A stretch of 64,000 bases of DNA from Auanema rhodensis (GCA_964057225.1 OZ059896.1:13438501-13502500), one strand, 5' to 3'; shown: positions 1-11,005, counted from the first letter of the stretch. Numbers and translations: made by a program. Notes: generated by a model not told the origin, from the sequence alone.

Positions 1-278
1 GAAAGTTTTTATAAGAACTACTTCGAATTCTTGTTTATTCCGTTAACTTTTTGATGAATAAAATAAAATAAAAAGTCAATCAAAGAAAATGTGAAGAACG
101 TCAGAAATCATCGGGAATTTAGAGGTATGGTCATGGCCTCGTGGACAATTATATAAGGCCCATCGACTTCCAACATTAGTTCACAGTTTGAAACTACTAG
201 TAGAAACTGACATCTTTCTGGAAACTTTCTTTCCTATTCTTTGAAATTCAGTAGTTTGTTTTATTTTCTATTTCTAGA
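1..278 (+). promoter_or_regulatory. Upstream region of the first collagen gene
   Basis: This stretch has no ORF of note. A TATA-like ATTATATAAGG lies near 149-159. A TTTCTATTTCTAG acceptor ends one base before the collagen ATG at 279, which fits spliced-leader trans-splicing with almost no 5' UTR. The promoter role is inferred from position. Confidence 0.45.
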
Positions 279-1341
279 ATGTCTGCGAAATTTATCGCAG
301 CTGCTGCTTCTGGCATCAGTGGAATATGCATGCTCACATGTTTAATCACGGCTGTCTATATATTCAGTGATATCAATAACTTCTATGAAGATGCCATGGC
401 TGAACTTCGCGATTTCACCGAATTATCAAACGGTGCTTGGAATTCTATGACTGAAGTCACTGTTCCTGGAGCCAAAAATCCTTTCATGACTATTGGAAGA
501 AACAAACGTCAAGCTCAATGTAACTGCGGACAACAGCCAAGTCATTGTCCACCAGGACCACGCGGACCTCCAGGAGCTCCAGGAGCACCAGGAGAATCAG
601 GTATTTTCATTTTTTCAATATCAATAGGTGGTTGTTAACTTACAGGAATAATCGGAGAACCAGGCCGAGATGGACATTCTGGTGTTCAGAACTCGGTTTA
701 TGGAGGAAGTGACGGATGCATCCAATGCCCAGCCGGGCCTCCAGGACCTCCAGGCCCAGATGGTACACAAGGGCTTCCAGGTCCAGATGGAGAAGCTGGA
801 GAAATAGGCTACGGTAGATCTATCGGACAGCCAGGACCACCAGGACCACCTGGTGATCAGGGACCTGCAGGAACTCCCGGATCTGCTGGACATCCAGGAA
901 ATCCAGGAAAATCTGGAACCAGTGGACGTGGACTTCCAGGACCAACAGGACCTCCAGGAGTAATGGGACCTGCAGGTTCTGATGGACAACCAGGGGGATC
1001 AGGCATTGGTGAACCAGGAGCACCCGGACCAGCTGGACAACCTGGGCATCCAGGAATGTCAGGAGAAGACGGTACTCCAGGAGCTCCAGGAAATCCAGGA
1101 ATGCCTGGATCAGATGCGGAGTATTGCCCTTGCCCACCTCACGGCAGCTACACTGGTACTGGTAGCATGTACAGACGACATGGATATTCTGGCCGAAAGG
1201 TGAGAGCTCATATTCTTGGAAAACTATTTTGATTTCATTTTCTAGGTCATGAATGTTCGTCGAGTTGTTGCTAGAAAAGTCGCCAGAACTAAAGCAGCAG
1301 CACGTCGAGTTGTCAGCCGTAGAGCTGTACACCGTGTTTAA
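279..1341 (+). CDS. Cuticle collagen with Arg-rich C-terminus
   Basis: Three exons (279-600, 646-1199, 1246-1341) give 323 aa. The N-terminus has a hydrophobic segment (about residues 8-30) typical of the nematode cuticle collagen N-terminal domain, then an Asn-Lys-Arg-Gln site matching the subtilisin-like processing motif of this family. CNC precedes the first Gly-X-Y block. A long Gly-X-Y region is interrupted by a DGCIQCP cysteine pair, and a YCPCPP knot follows. The last about 35 residues are strongly basic ([15 protein letters not shown] and on), which is not usual for the family. The product should be secreted by the hypodermis and cross-linked into the cuticle. An AATAAA lies at 1352-1357, just after the stop. 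The family is certain; the orthologue is not named. Confidence 0.93.
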
Positions 1342-1690
1342 GTGAAAGAGCAATAAACCATTTTCATGCAATATCTTATATTGAAAGAAAGAAATACAAA
1401 AGAAGTATAAATAATACACAAATTATAAATAAAACATAATAGTTAAGAACACGATCGATAATATAATGATGAAAAGGTGTTTGAATTATCCTGACGAGAA
1501 TAATCTAAAAGAGAAGGAATTGATAGAGCAGGATAAATCATTGGAGATGGGATTGGAAAAATATTTAAAGAATTTTGGAACGATACTGGAAATGTAATTG
1601 TATTCTCTTTTGAAGTCTTTGTATCCATATGATTATTGGATGAAGTTCTATAAATTGATAATATGAAATTTAAAAAAAGATTACATTGAT
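1342..1690. other. Convergent intergenic gap
   Basis: About 350 bases between the collagen stop and the homeobox gene stop. It carries the collagen poly(A) signal. I see no gene: the 61-codon minus-strand ORF has no signal sequence, no splice context and no recognisable motif. Confidence 0.5.
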
Positions 1691-2147
1691 TTACTTGATG
1701 TTGTTATCGGTTGTAATCTTTCGTCGATCCTTTGTTCGCCGATTTTGAAACCAAACTTTAACCTGAATAGTACATTTCTAGTATATATGAATACGTATTT
1801 AATCGAAACTCACTTGTGTGTCACTGAGTCCAAGTTCATGAGCGAGTTTAGCACGTGAGCTTCCGGTTAAATATCCATTTGTACTGAAATCAAACAGTAA
1901 AAGAATGTAAAGAAAGTAAAATGAAGAAACAAACCGAAAGGCTTCTTCTAACGCCGAAAGCTGGTCTTCAGTGAATGTTGTTCGTGGTCGTTTTGGTCGT
2001 AAGAGATCCAATTTAACAGGAAATTGTAATCTCCTTTCACTGCCATTAGCTTCTTTAACAAAAATAATATAATTAGATTTATTAAACAATTAATTTACCT
2101 TTAATAGTTAATATACGAATATACTCAGAAGATTCATTATCAGACAT
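1691..2147 (-). CDS. Small homeodomain transcription factor, VAX/EMX (ceh-5-like) type
   Basis: Four exons (2147-2099, 2052-1935, 1883-1814, 1762-1691) encode 102 aa. Residues about 36-94 form a complete homeodomain: LRPKRPRTTFTEDQLSALEE starts the N-terminal arm and helix 1, and helix 3 reads VKVWFQNRRTKDRRK, with W83, F84, Q85 and N86 at the DNA-contact core. The protein is little more than the homeodomain with a short acidic N-terminus. The helix 3 sequence and lysine-rich arm resemble the VAX/NOT/EMX group, of which C. elegans ceh-5 is a member by memory. It should bind TAAT-type sites in the nucleus. One oddity is that intron 1 ends in TTAAAG rather than TTTCAG. The family is certain and the subgroup tentative. 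Confidence 0.85.
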
Positions 2148-3293
2148 ATTTACTGAAATATTTAAGTAAAGATAAATGGATTTGAGTTTTATTAGATGAT
2201 ACAAGATGGATGTTGGGGCGTACCATATAAGAGACATCATGGAAATCTATAAGTGAGGTTTACAATAGGAAGTCTATGAAAAGAATGACCATATGGAGCG
2301 TTAAAGTTGAAAGACTTTTAGTTTGATGGCCGTTTAAGTGGTAAAGGCTATAGTACATGAAACATAAGGTCATTTAACATAACCAATTATTATTAGAATT
2401 TCTCATGAAATTAAATGAAAAAAGGCAAATTTTTCCATAATTTTCAAATCAAATTACAAAAAAAATATGAAATATTTCATTATATGTAGAGCAATTTTTA
2501 TGAAAATCAGAGTAGTTGGTTGCTAGCAGATATGAGCAATGTAATTACCGTTACAGGATGTCTGTACGATTGACCCTTAATTCACACCTCTTTCCACCCC
2601 CCTCTTCCTCTTTGTTTTCTATCTCTATTCATTAAAGAAATTAAAATTAAATCTATACTATACTATTATAATTATATTTATATACCTATATATTATAATT
2701 ATAATTATATATTTTTTTTAAAGTTTTCTTTAAATGAATTTTATTCTCAGTCAAGACTCAAAGTTCTTGGTTCCGTAACATTTGTTTTTTTTTTGCAAAT
2801 TATGATACAAAAGATTCATACCAACAATCCTTTTTAGAGAAACATATTCGATGATTTACCAATGCAATACTAATTTATTATGATTCATCATATTTTTCCA
2901 TGAAATCATCTTATTACTATAAAAATTGAAATAAGAGAGACAAAAACTTTTTTTAACATTCATCTTATGACTAATAAACATTTGGAAATGTATATTGTAT
3001 TGTATAAGTATAAATAGAAAAAAAACATTTTTATGTATATGTATGTGTTTAAGTGTAATATTTCTCTTACATACACCAACAATTAGTGATTGATTTTCCT
3101 TTTTTTCTTTAATTATTCTTTTGTATGCTGTTGTAATGACCTTTTTCATGGCCTAACTGAAACTAGCTCTCACTACCAATTTTCTATAAATGGCTGTCTG
3201 AATAACTGTGACATGACAATGGTTTACTTCTCATTTTTCACTTACTTCTTTCTTATTTGATTGAATATTTTTTTTATTTTTTTCTTATTTAGA
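2148..3293. promoter_or_regulatory. Intergenic region between homeobox and transthyretin-like genes
   Basis: These 1.1 kb separate two divergently transcribed genes, so they should hold both promoters. They contain a C/T-rich stretch near 2587-2612 and AT-rich runs near 2640-2720. I find no conserved ORF or RNA gene. Confidence 0.4.
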
Positions 3294-3814
3294 ATGAATG
3301 CTCTTATATGTTTTCTCACACTTTTATATGTTGTTGCTGCCTATGATCAGAATGTTACCATAAAAGGAACTGTCATCTGTGAAAAGCGAAGATATAAAAA
3401 TGTTACTATTGAGCTTTGGGAGAGAGATAGATGTAAGTTTGCACTTCTTACTTCTTCTACTTATTATCTTGATTTAGTTGACCCTAATGATCATTTGACA
3501 ACTGTTCACACTAACAGTGAAGGAGATTTCGTTGTATGTTTTCTACGTTAGGATATCAAAGAAATAATATTTTAGATTTCTGGAACCCATAACGAAGTCA
3601 CAGCCATCAAGCCATTTATTCGTATTATCCATCAGTGTAAAACCAAATCCAAGGTACTTTGAAGAATATTGAGTGAATTCAAAATATTCAATTATAGGAC
3701 TGCAAGAGAACAACAGAATATGAAGTACCCAAAGAACACATCAATGGAAAACCATATGATATGACATACATCAATTTAGATATTTATTCTGCTGTAGATT
3801 CAGAGAAATGCTAA
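3294..3814 (+). CDS. Transthyretin-like (TTR) family secreted protein
   Basis: Four exons (3294-3432, 3478-3533, 3576-3653, 3698-3814) give 129 aa. A signal peptide ([19 protein letters not shown]) precedes a small beta-sandwich pattern: [25 protein letters not shown], broken here by position, is followed by a variable acidic loop and [12 protein letters not shown]. The paired C-terminal cysteines of the family are in [11 protein letters not shown]. Transthyretin-like proteins are a large nematode-specific family of extracellular carriers or signalling proteins of mostly unknown ligand. The start follows a TTCTTATTTAG acceptor by two bases. An AATAAA is at 3836-3841. The family call is strong; the specific role is unknown. 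Confidence 0.88.
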
Positions 3815-3841
3815 AAATGTACAAAAATATTAAAAAATAAA

Positions 3842-4214
3842 GATTTCTATGATTCAACTTTCGCCCATTCTCAATTTTCTCATTTTTAAGCCATTTTAAG
3901 GCTTATTTTCATTGATTTTGTGTCTCAACTCATTGAAAATGTGTCATTTCTAACAATTTTGAAAATGATCGAAAAGGTCGAAGTGCGCTAATAAATTTGA
4001 ATAAAAAATAAACTTAATTTACAAAAGACACAGATTTAAACAGGCACAAACCCTCCGTTTGCTCTTAAAGTTGCGATGAGTTTGCGCCAGGAAGTAAGCA
4101 CACTGTTAGACGATATGTAGAAGAAAGGGATAACAGAGCGGTCAACTTCACCTTAGGCTTCCCAAACGTATTGGTAGCATTTATACTTTTTACTCCTTTG
4201 AATATAGGACCTTT
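3842..4214. other. Intergenic stretch with no recognised gene
   Basis: About 370 bases between the transthyretin-like gene and the minus-strand part of the mobile-element remnant. No frame gives a convincing conserved product. It may belong to the decayed element. Confidence 0.3.
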
Positions 4215-4690
4215 TTATGGATTAGTTTTCATATTCATTAAACCTTCTTTTGTATATTCTGATAAACCTTCTATTTGAAATATAGGTTGGAAATCATCAA
4301 ATGTTTTAAGATCTTTAATCTTTTTAGAAGTATATGCAGATATTTTCTTATTTTTCCCAGGTTTTATCATAATACTAGAAAACATTCTATCCATCTCTTC
4401 AATTCCACTTTTATTACTATGTTTTTCAACTTGTTTAACAGTAATTGATTTATACTGTTTCTCCCGTTCTTGTAGAAGTTCCATCCTGATTCTTGAAGTT
4501 CGAATATTTATTGGTTTCTTTTGCTACATGAGTCTTCTCTAGAGCAATGAAAAGTTGTTTCAAACTTTTTTATAAACATTATCTATTCTTGATGTAACTA
4601 TACCTTTAATAATTAAGTCTAAGGAATCAGCATTTTCTTCAATCAAGTTTTGTAGATCAGAAATTTTTGAAATTAAGTTATCCTTCCATT
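4215..4690 (-). pseudogene. Frameshifted Lys/Glu-rich ORF beside the polymerase fragment
   Basis: Reading leftward on the minus strand, an ATG near 4690 opens a frame of about 45 codons that ends at a TGA. An adjacent frame then continues with coding-like sequence, and a third frame (4484-4215, 89 aa) carries MELLQEREKQYKSITVKQ and ends before 4214. Three successive frames with similar Lys/Glu-rich composition look like one gene broken by small indels. I do not recognise the product. Its position suggests it is a Maverick gene. Confidence 0.4.
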
Positions 4691-4703
4691 TCTTCATTTG
4701 TAG

Positions 4704-5087
4704 GTGTGTATCTCAAGTTTAGAAGATTATAAAAGAATTTATATGGTTAATGATGTTCTACTGTTAGAAGCTGTTTTTGAAAACTTTAGGGAATTGACTC
4801 AACATGCCTATGGATTAGATCCTTGCTGGTATTTCACCAGTCCAGGTTTAGTTTGGGATAGTATGTTGAAAAAGACCAAAATAGAATTATAAGTGCTTCA
4901 TGATGTTGGAAAATATTTGATGATTGAAAAAGGAATTAGAGGTGGAATGGTTAATGCTGTCAAAAGATACTCTAAAGCTAATAAGAAACACACTCCTAAC
5001 TTCGATCCTCTTTTTTTAAAAATGACAGGTTTTGGTGAGTTTGGGACATTTTTGTTTAAAAAATGGCATAAAAGAGGAGTAAATTGA
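4704..5087 (+). pseudogene. Protein-primed DNA polymerase B fragment, interrupted by a stop
   Basis: The motifs VNDVLLLEAVFENFRE, YGLDP, SPGLVWDSMLKKT and, after an in-frame TAA at 4890-4892, IEKGIRGG and RYSKANK, match the region just before the palm motifs of family B polymerases of the organellar/viral type carried by Maverick/Polinton elements. Similarity stops near DPLF (about 5030), before the catalytic Asp motifs, so the active centre is missing. The internal stop and truncation show that it is not a functional gene. The family assignment rests on motif recall and is good; assignment to Maverick rather than a related viral lineage is inference. Confidence 0.72.
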
Positions 5088-5589
5088 AATAAATGGAAAT
5101 GGGCAAAACGTTGGTCTAGCGTCAACACTTTATATACTACTTTTGATAAACATTTCCCAGAATGTGTGTTATACATTCTAATACTTTGAATAGAAACCGT
5201 ATACACGTACGCAGCATATAAAAACTGATAAGTGAAAGATAGTTTTTAAGCCATATCACTAAAAAAAAGATTTTAATAAAATATGCTTTTGTATTTCACT
5301 CTCGTTTTGAAAAACCCAAAAACATCAACGAAACAAAAGTTCAGAACCGAATTTAACGGTTTTTATTATGACTAGATATTATCAGTGCGTTCTATAAATG
5401 TAAGTTCAAATTCCAAAATATTAAATATGGTTCGTATACTTTTAGCAATCTTGATTAAAGTATAGCATTCTTGATTAAAGTATTTCCCCTCGAAAACGAA
5501 AGATAAATTGAAGAAAAGCTCTATTTCAGAAGGCGATATAATTTCGTACAAGATCAACAATCAATAAAAAACAAAAGCGACAAAGTTGT
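5088..5589. other. Gap 3' of fat-3, with a 20-bp tandem duplication
   Basis: Five hundred bases with no convincing gene. AGCAATCTTGATTAAAGTAT at 5444-5463 is followed directly by a one-mismatch copy at 5464-5483. The 62-codon minus-strand ORF here lacks any motif. Confidence 0.4.
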
Positions 5590-8019
5590 TTAAGCTGCCT
5601 TTTGGGCAATAGCAGCAATATTTTCTAATTGCTTCAAATTCAAAGCATAACCATCCCAATAATCATTGACAAGGTAAGGCAAGTTATTTTCCTGAAAGTA
5701 TAAGTATACTATTAGGAGAATCTGGAATTGTAAAAACCTTGCAGAATTCTTTTACAAGCTTCATGCACTTAGTAAGATTACATCTTGGCATAGTTGGGAA
5801 CAAATGATGCTCAATCTGAGAATTATAATTATAAAAAAACTTGAAACAAAACGAACTTGATAATTCAATCCTCCCCAAACCCAATCAATCAATGGAGAAG
5901 GTGTCATGTTTCTGGTGGTCAAAATTTGAAGACAAGCAAAGTTGTTCAAGATACGTGAATTGGCTATAATAAAAATAAAAATTAGAATCATATAACAAGA
6001 AATAAAACACCTGGATATTTATCCACAGAGTTATGATTGAAAGTGACCACGTGACCGATAAGAAATCCGGAAAGGAATTGGGAAATGATGAAATAAGCTA
6101 CACGAATCCACATGGTAGGTAAAAGATAAAGCTGAAGGAATACCCAAGACCAGTGAGCAACAAGAGTCGACTAGAATTGAAAAGTAATAATGATCAAAAA
6201 CGAATTACTAATACCTGTTCGAATAAAGCATTCTTTCTGTAAATACTGTATTTGCTGGAATTCTCATTGAAAGCCCAACTAAGAGATTGGGTAGTCCAAG
6301 AAACACGAAGTAAAGGCAAAGACAAGGTGAAGTACAAATGTTGATATGGAATAAACTGAAGAAGGGGTATAAAAATAAAAAGCCTACTTTCTCACCTTAA
6401 GAATGAATTTTTCCACAGGCATTTTGTATTTTGCCAAATCACCAGGAATAAAAGCAAATAGTGGAGCCAAGTCAATGTCTCCATCATGATCGATTACATT
6501 TGTTGCTGCATGATGAGTGTTATGCTAAAATTAAAGAAGGGTTATAGAATTGAATAAATGCAGTAATATATTACTTTATCCTTCCACCAATCCGCAGAAA
6601 AACCTTGACATAAGTTACCAAATATAACAGCGAAAAAGTTATTCAATTTGCGATTCTTGGTAGGTTGGTGATGGCAATATTCATGAGTGAGCCATCCAAA
6701 CTGTTGCCAAGAAACGGCCATGGATAAAGCAGATGTAAGGTACCTTAAAAATAATTTAAATTATTAAGGAAACTATGACTAGGTGTTCTTGGAATATTAC
6801 CATCCCCAATATTGCAAGAAGAATGCAAAAAACATAAATCCTAATGTTGTGATGGATTTGAATACGAAATATAATTCATTAGCCTCAAGAAGTCCATCAT
6901 CCGTTACACGTTTGCGCAATTTTTCAAAATTTGCTACTATCTTTTTCTCCTAAAATATGTATGCAATGAATTATTGTTACTTGGTGTTGATTTTACTTCT
7001 TCAACAGAAATATCATAAGCAGCGACGTTAACATCAGCTTTATCTAATCGTTTTTTCAATTCTGCTTCCAAATCTTCAGATTTATCCCAAGCTTGTTTTT
7101 TCAATCCCTGAAAGGAAATTTGTGAATGCAACAGTTTTGTGAGCCAATTATAGTACATCTAGTTGCTTATATGCCTTCTTAGAGCCCTCATGGAATGCAT
7201 GGAAAATGTCAGTGGCATCAGCATTACTATAAGTAATTAGCACTAAGGAACAAGATAAGACATTTTTTCATACGCATATTGGAGAATTACTGCTCCTCCA
7301 GGATGCTTCAATACCACGTCTTCACTAATATGAAGCCATTTGCCATCGATCTGAATATATATTTAAACAATACAATTATTCTCTATGTCTTTTTATCTGT
7401 CTTCAGAATGACATATAAAAGACAAAAACCGAATTTTGATATAATAATTTTACAATCTACTATCTACTTAATTTTATCATTTTAAAAAATCGCGCCATCT
7501 TTATCAATTGTTAAAAAGACCTTTGAACTACACAATGGATAAAAATATAAGGAAGTACTAGGAGTTTCTGGTCTAGCCGCAAAAGAGCTCCAATCTGGCA
7601 CGTATGCAACGCAACAATACAACATAGCCCCATATTCTTATAATTTTTGAAAGGATATGAACAAAATGAGCTTAAAATTCCCTCTATAGACGAATTTCTT
7701 CATACAAGTCAAATGTTTTAATAAAACTCGCTTTCTCATCGGTCAAGCAAAGGTTTTGATAGAAAAACGGGAAAGAGAAGAGATAAATCAATAATCATTC
7801 GATGATGGCGCGATTTAAAGTAAAGAACAACGAAACAGCAACATATATGCGAAAGCGCAAGCATGAAACTTTAAAAAATTGCGGAAAGGTCAAAAAACTT
7901 GAAAAAAAATGTAAAAGGTGGAAATAAGAGAACAGTTATAAACTTGAACAAGAAAATGCTAGTTAAAGAAATGATACCTTCATACGAAGCCCATCCGTTT
8001 GTTTTCGAACCGTTTCCAT
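5590..8019 (-). CDS. fat-3: Front-end delta-6 fatty acid desaturase with cytochrome b5 domain
   Basis: Twelve exons give 444 aa from the ATG at 8019: 8019-7978, 7350-7274, 7226-7157, 7107-6997, 6949-6801, 6743-6575, 6524-6396, 6355-6215, 6170-6011, 5963-5857, 5815-5738, 5691-5590. The N-terminal cytochrome b5-like domain carries the haem-binding HPGG at residues 30-33. The three histidine boxes of a membrane desaturase are HEYCH (170-174), HNTHH (207-211) and QIEHH (385-389, Gln replacing the first His as in front-end desaturases). Length and sequence follow C. elegans FAT-3 along the whole protein, including the KRLDKADVNVAAYD linker. It should desaturate linoleic and alpha-linolenic acyl chains at the ER as the first step of C20 PUFA synthesis. 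Delta-6 rather than delta-5 (fat-4) is likely, not proven. A further 5' coding exon is possible (see 8731-8756). Confidence 0.93.
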
Positions 8020-8730
8020 GATTTCGGTCCGTCTGTAATAACAAAATTATGAACTAACAGGTTAGCGGGAAAAGGGAAAATCTAATAAGTGCTCAAATGA
8101 CATATATAGACGAATAAAACCGTATAAGAGTTGAAGATAATAAGCAGCTGATACATATCTAATTTAAAAAAAAGAAAAAAAGAAAAAAAAGAAAAACGAA
8201 AAGAAGATATTGAAAGAAATGTGATAATGGATAGGAAGAAAACTAACTAAATAATTGGTATTATATAAGAGATAAGCAGACAGTGAGAGAGAGAGGGGCA
8301 GAATCTAAAGATAAAAGAATTGCTGAGATAAAAAATTATCTGGAGTGGTGCCATCACGTGGAATCTACGCAATATTATACCGTTTAGTTTCTTATTGAAT
8401 TGTGTTATAACACAGCAAGCCAGAAAAATTATCCTCGTTATACGTATTGAAATAGTCTTTTAAAGATTATGACGGAAAAATTATAAGTTAAGTCAAGTTT
8501 ACTACTCGGGTGTAGAAATAGTTTTGGTAAGCAGCGATTAACTTTCAATGAAGTTCGGAATGAAACTTTAAATGTTCAATAATTCATGAAATACTTCCGA
8601 ATCATCCTTTAAACTAAGAAATTGAATTCGATTAAATGAAAGGCTAAAAGGTTTTTATCGAAGTATTCCATCAATCAGTTAAGTGCCACGTTTATAATAT
8701 CGTACTCTTCAAATACACTTACCTATCTTG
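8020..8730. other. Probable fat-3 leader intron
   Basis: No ORF is seen. The segment lies between a predicted 5' mini-exon (8731-8756) and the TATTACAG acceptor just upstream of the fat-3 ATG. It is A-rich on the plus strand (for example 8162-8205), as a long intron or outron would be. Confidence 0.4.
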
Positions 8731-8756
8731 TCCCATCTCAGCACTAAACTGTCAAA
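8731..8756 (-). other. fat-3: Candidate 5' mini-exon of fat-3
   Basis: On the minus strand a CTATTTGACAG acceptor is followed by about 26 bases containing ATG GGA CAA GAT AG, then a GTAAGTG donor. Joined to the TATTACAG acceptor near 8033, the frame continues as MGQDR, then RTEI, into the fat-3 ATG with no stop. This adds nine residues. Acceptor, donor and frame all fit, so I think it is real, but there is no transcript evidence. Confidence 0.5.
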
Positions 8757-8806
8757 TAGTAAACATGAAGTAATAAATCAAAAATTAAACTCACTATTCA
8801 AAGAAA

Positions 8807-10534
8807 GACCTTACGTTTTCCGTTCACGATTCTTTCCTTCAGAATCCCGTGAAGCTGTACTTCAGTAGGTCATTTGAACAAGCTTTTCCTTCTTCTCTAT
8901 CGGTAGATCAACTAGAATCAACGGTATGAATGAGCTACTACGGAAAGAAAGACCTTACGTTTTCCGTTCACGATTCTTTCCGTCAGAATCCCGTGAAGCT
9001 GTACTTCAGTAGGTCATTTGAACAAGCTTTTCCTTCTTCTCTATCGGTAGATCGACTAGAATCAACGGTATGAATGAGCTGCTACGGAAATAAAGACCTT
9101 ACGTTTTCCGTTCACGATTCTTTCCTTCAGAATCCCGTGAAGCTGTACTTCAGTAGGTCATTTGAACAAGCTTTTCCTTCTTCTCTATCGGTAGATCAAC
9201 TAGAATCAACGGTATGAATGAGCTGCTACGGAAAGAAAGACCTTACGTTTTCCGTTCACGATTCTTTCCTTCAGAATCCCGTGAAGCTGTACTTCAGTAG
9301 GTCATTTGAACAAGCTTTTCCTTCTTCTCTATCGGTAGATCAACTAGAATCAACGGTATGAATGAGCTGCTACGGAAAGAAAGACCTTACGTTTTTCGTT
9401 CACGATTCTTTCCTTCAGAATCCCGTGAAGCTGTACTTCAGTAGGTCATTTGAACAAGCTTTTCCTTCTTCTCTATCGGTAGATCAACTAGAATCGACGG
9501 TATGAATGAGATGCTACGGAAATAAAGACCTTACGTTTTCCGTTCACGATTCTTTCCTTCAGAATCCCGTGAAGCTGTACTTCAGTAGATCATTTGAACA
9601 AGCTTTTCCTTCTTCTCTATCGGTAGATCAACTAGAATCAACGGTATGAATGAGCTGCTACGGAAAGAAAGACCTTACGTTTTTCGTTCACGATTCTTTC
9701 CTTCAGAATATCGTGAAGCTGTATTTCAGTAGGTCATTTGAACAAGCTTTTCCTTCTTCTCTATCGGTAGATCAACTAGAATCGACGGTATGAATGAGAT
9801 GCTACGGAAATAAAGACCTTACGTTTTCCGTTCACGATTCTTTCCTTCAGAATCCCGTGAAGCTGTACTTCAGTAGATCATTTGAACAAGCTTTTCCTTC
9901 TTCTCTATCGGTAGATCAACTAGAATCGACGGTATGAATGAGATGTTACGGAAATAAAGACCTTACGTTTTCCGTTCACGATTCTTTCCTTCAGAATCCC
10001 GTGAAGCTGTACTTCAGTAGGTCATTTGAACAAGCTTTTCCTTCTTCTCTATCGGTAGATCAACTAGAATCGACGGTATGAATGAGATGCTACGGAAATA
10101 AAGACCTTACGTTTTCCGTTCACGATTCTTTCCTTCAGAATCCCGTGAAGCTGTACTTCAGTAGGTCATTTGAACAAGCTTTTCCTTCTTCTCTATCGGT
10201 AGATCAACTAGAATCAACGGTATGAATGAGCTGCTACGGAAAGAAAGACCTTACGTTTTCCGTTCACGATTCTTTCCGTCAGAATCCCGTGAAGCTGTAC
10301 TTCAGTAGGTCATTTGAACAAGCTTTTCCTTCTTCTCTATCGGTAGATCGACTAGAATCAACGGTATGAATGAGCTGCTACGGAAATAAAGACCTTACGT
10401 TTTCCGTTCACGATTCTTTCCTTCAGAATCCCGTGAAGCTGTACTTCAGTAGGTCATTTGAACAAGCTTTTCCTTCTTCTCTATCGGTAGATCAACTAGA
10501 ATCAACGGTATGAATGAGCTGCTACGGAAAGAAA
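8807..10534. repeat. Tandem array: 12 copies of a 144-bp unit
   Basis: The sequence GACCTTACGTTTT recurs at 8807, 8951, 9095, 9239, 9383, 9527, 9671, 9815, 9959, 10103, 10247 and 10391, an exact 144-bp period. Copies differ at only a few sites each. Copies 2-3 (8951-9238) look identical to copies 11-12 (10247-10534). Variant sites such as TCAACGG/TCGACGG and GGAAAGAAA/GGAAATAAA sort the copies into types. No frame is open through a unit on either strand. Read on the fat-3 strand, each unit carries an acceptor-like TTTCTTTCCGTAG and a donor-like GTAAGG. The array lies immediately 5' of fat-3. Confidence 0.97.
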
Positions 10535-11005
10535 CTCGTTACCTTTTCAAATTAATTGTTTCCTTATTAGCCAGAAGCAACCGACCACCACTGGTGTAGT
10601 GATTGTCAAATGAAAAATTTTTCACGGACCGGCCACGTAAGTCCACGCACGTGTGGAATTTGAAAAACTAATTTTGAATGAACCGGTCGTACATATACTC
10701 GTGAAATAATGAAAATTTTTGAAAGTTGTCGTGCGAAGTATGTAAAAGAATTTTTTTCTTGATATATCAAATATAGAAACATATATTGTTACATTTATAT
10801 TTTAAATTCTCATTTAACACAGTTCAAGTCATTTGTTTTGGCATATAGTTTACAAGCAATTAATAATTTTAATATTTTTATTTCAACAAATAAACATTTT
10901 TAGCTGAATAACTTCGTTGTAATCGATTTGTTGACTTAACATTTCTTCGATCCAATGATCTTCTTCTATAATCAATTTTTTTTTAATTTTGCAACATGGA
11001 TAAGC
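10535..11005. other. Gap between repeat array and coiled-coil gene
   Basis: About 470 bases, GC-richer up to 10700 (GGACCGGCCACG near 10625) and AT-rich after. It lies at the 3' end of the coiled-coil gene. No gene is seen. Confidence 0.4.

Larger units (their letters stand above)
4215..5087. mobile_element. Degenerate Maverick/Polinton-type element remnant
   Basis: The interval holds a broken plus-strand fragment of a protein-primed family B DNA polymerase (4704-5040). It also holds minus-strand ORFs rich in Lys and Glu with frameshifts (4215-4690). Opposite-strand genes and this polymerase type are typical of Maverick/Polinton elements, which are known in nematode genomes. I see no integrase, ATPase, capsid gene or terminal inverted repeats within the window, so this is a fragment and its limits are uncertain. 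Confidence 0.6.

Noticed and set aside
621-1419. Minus-strand ORFs of 122 and 199 codons across the first collagen
   Set aside because: They are antisense shadows of Gly-X-Y codons; composition follows the collagen repeat.
8807-10534. CRISPR-like array
   Set aside because: There are no unique spacers; the units are contiguous 144-bp tandem repeats in a nematode genome.
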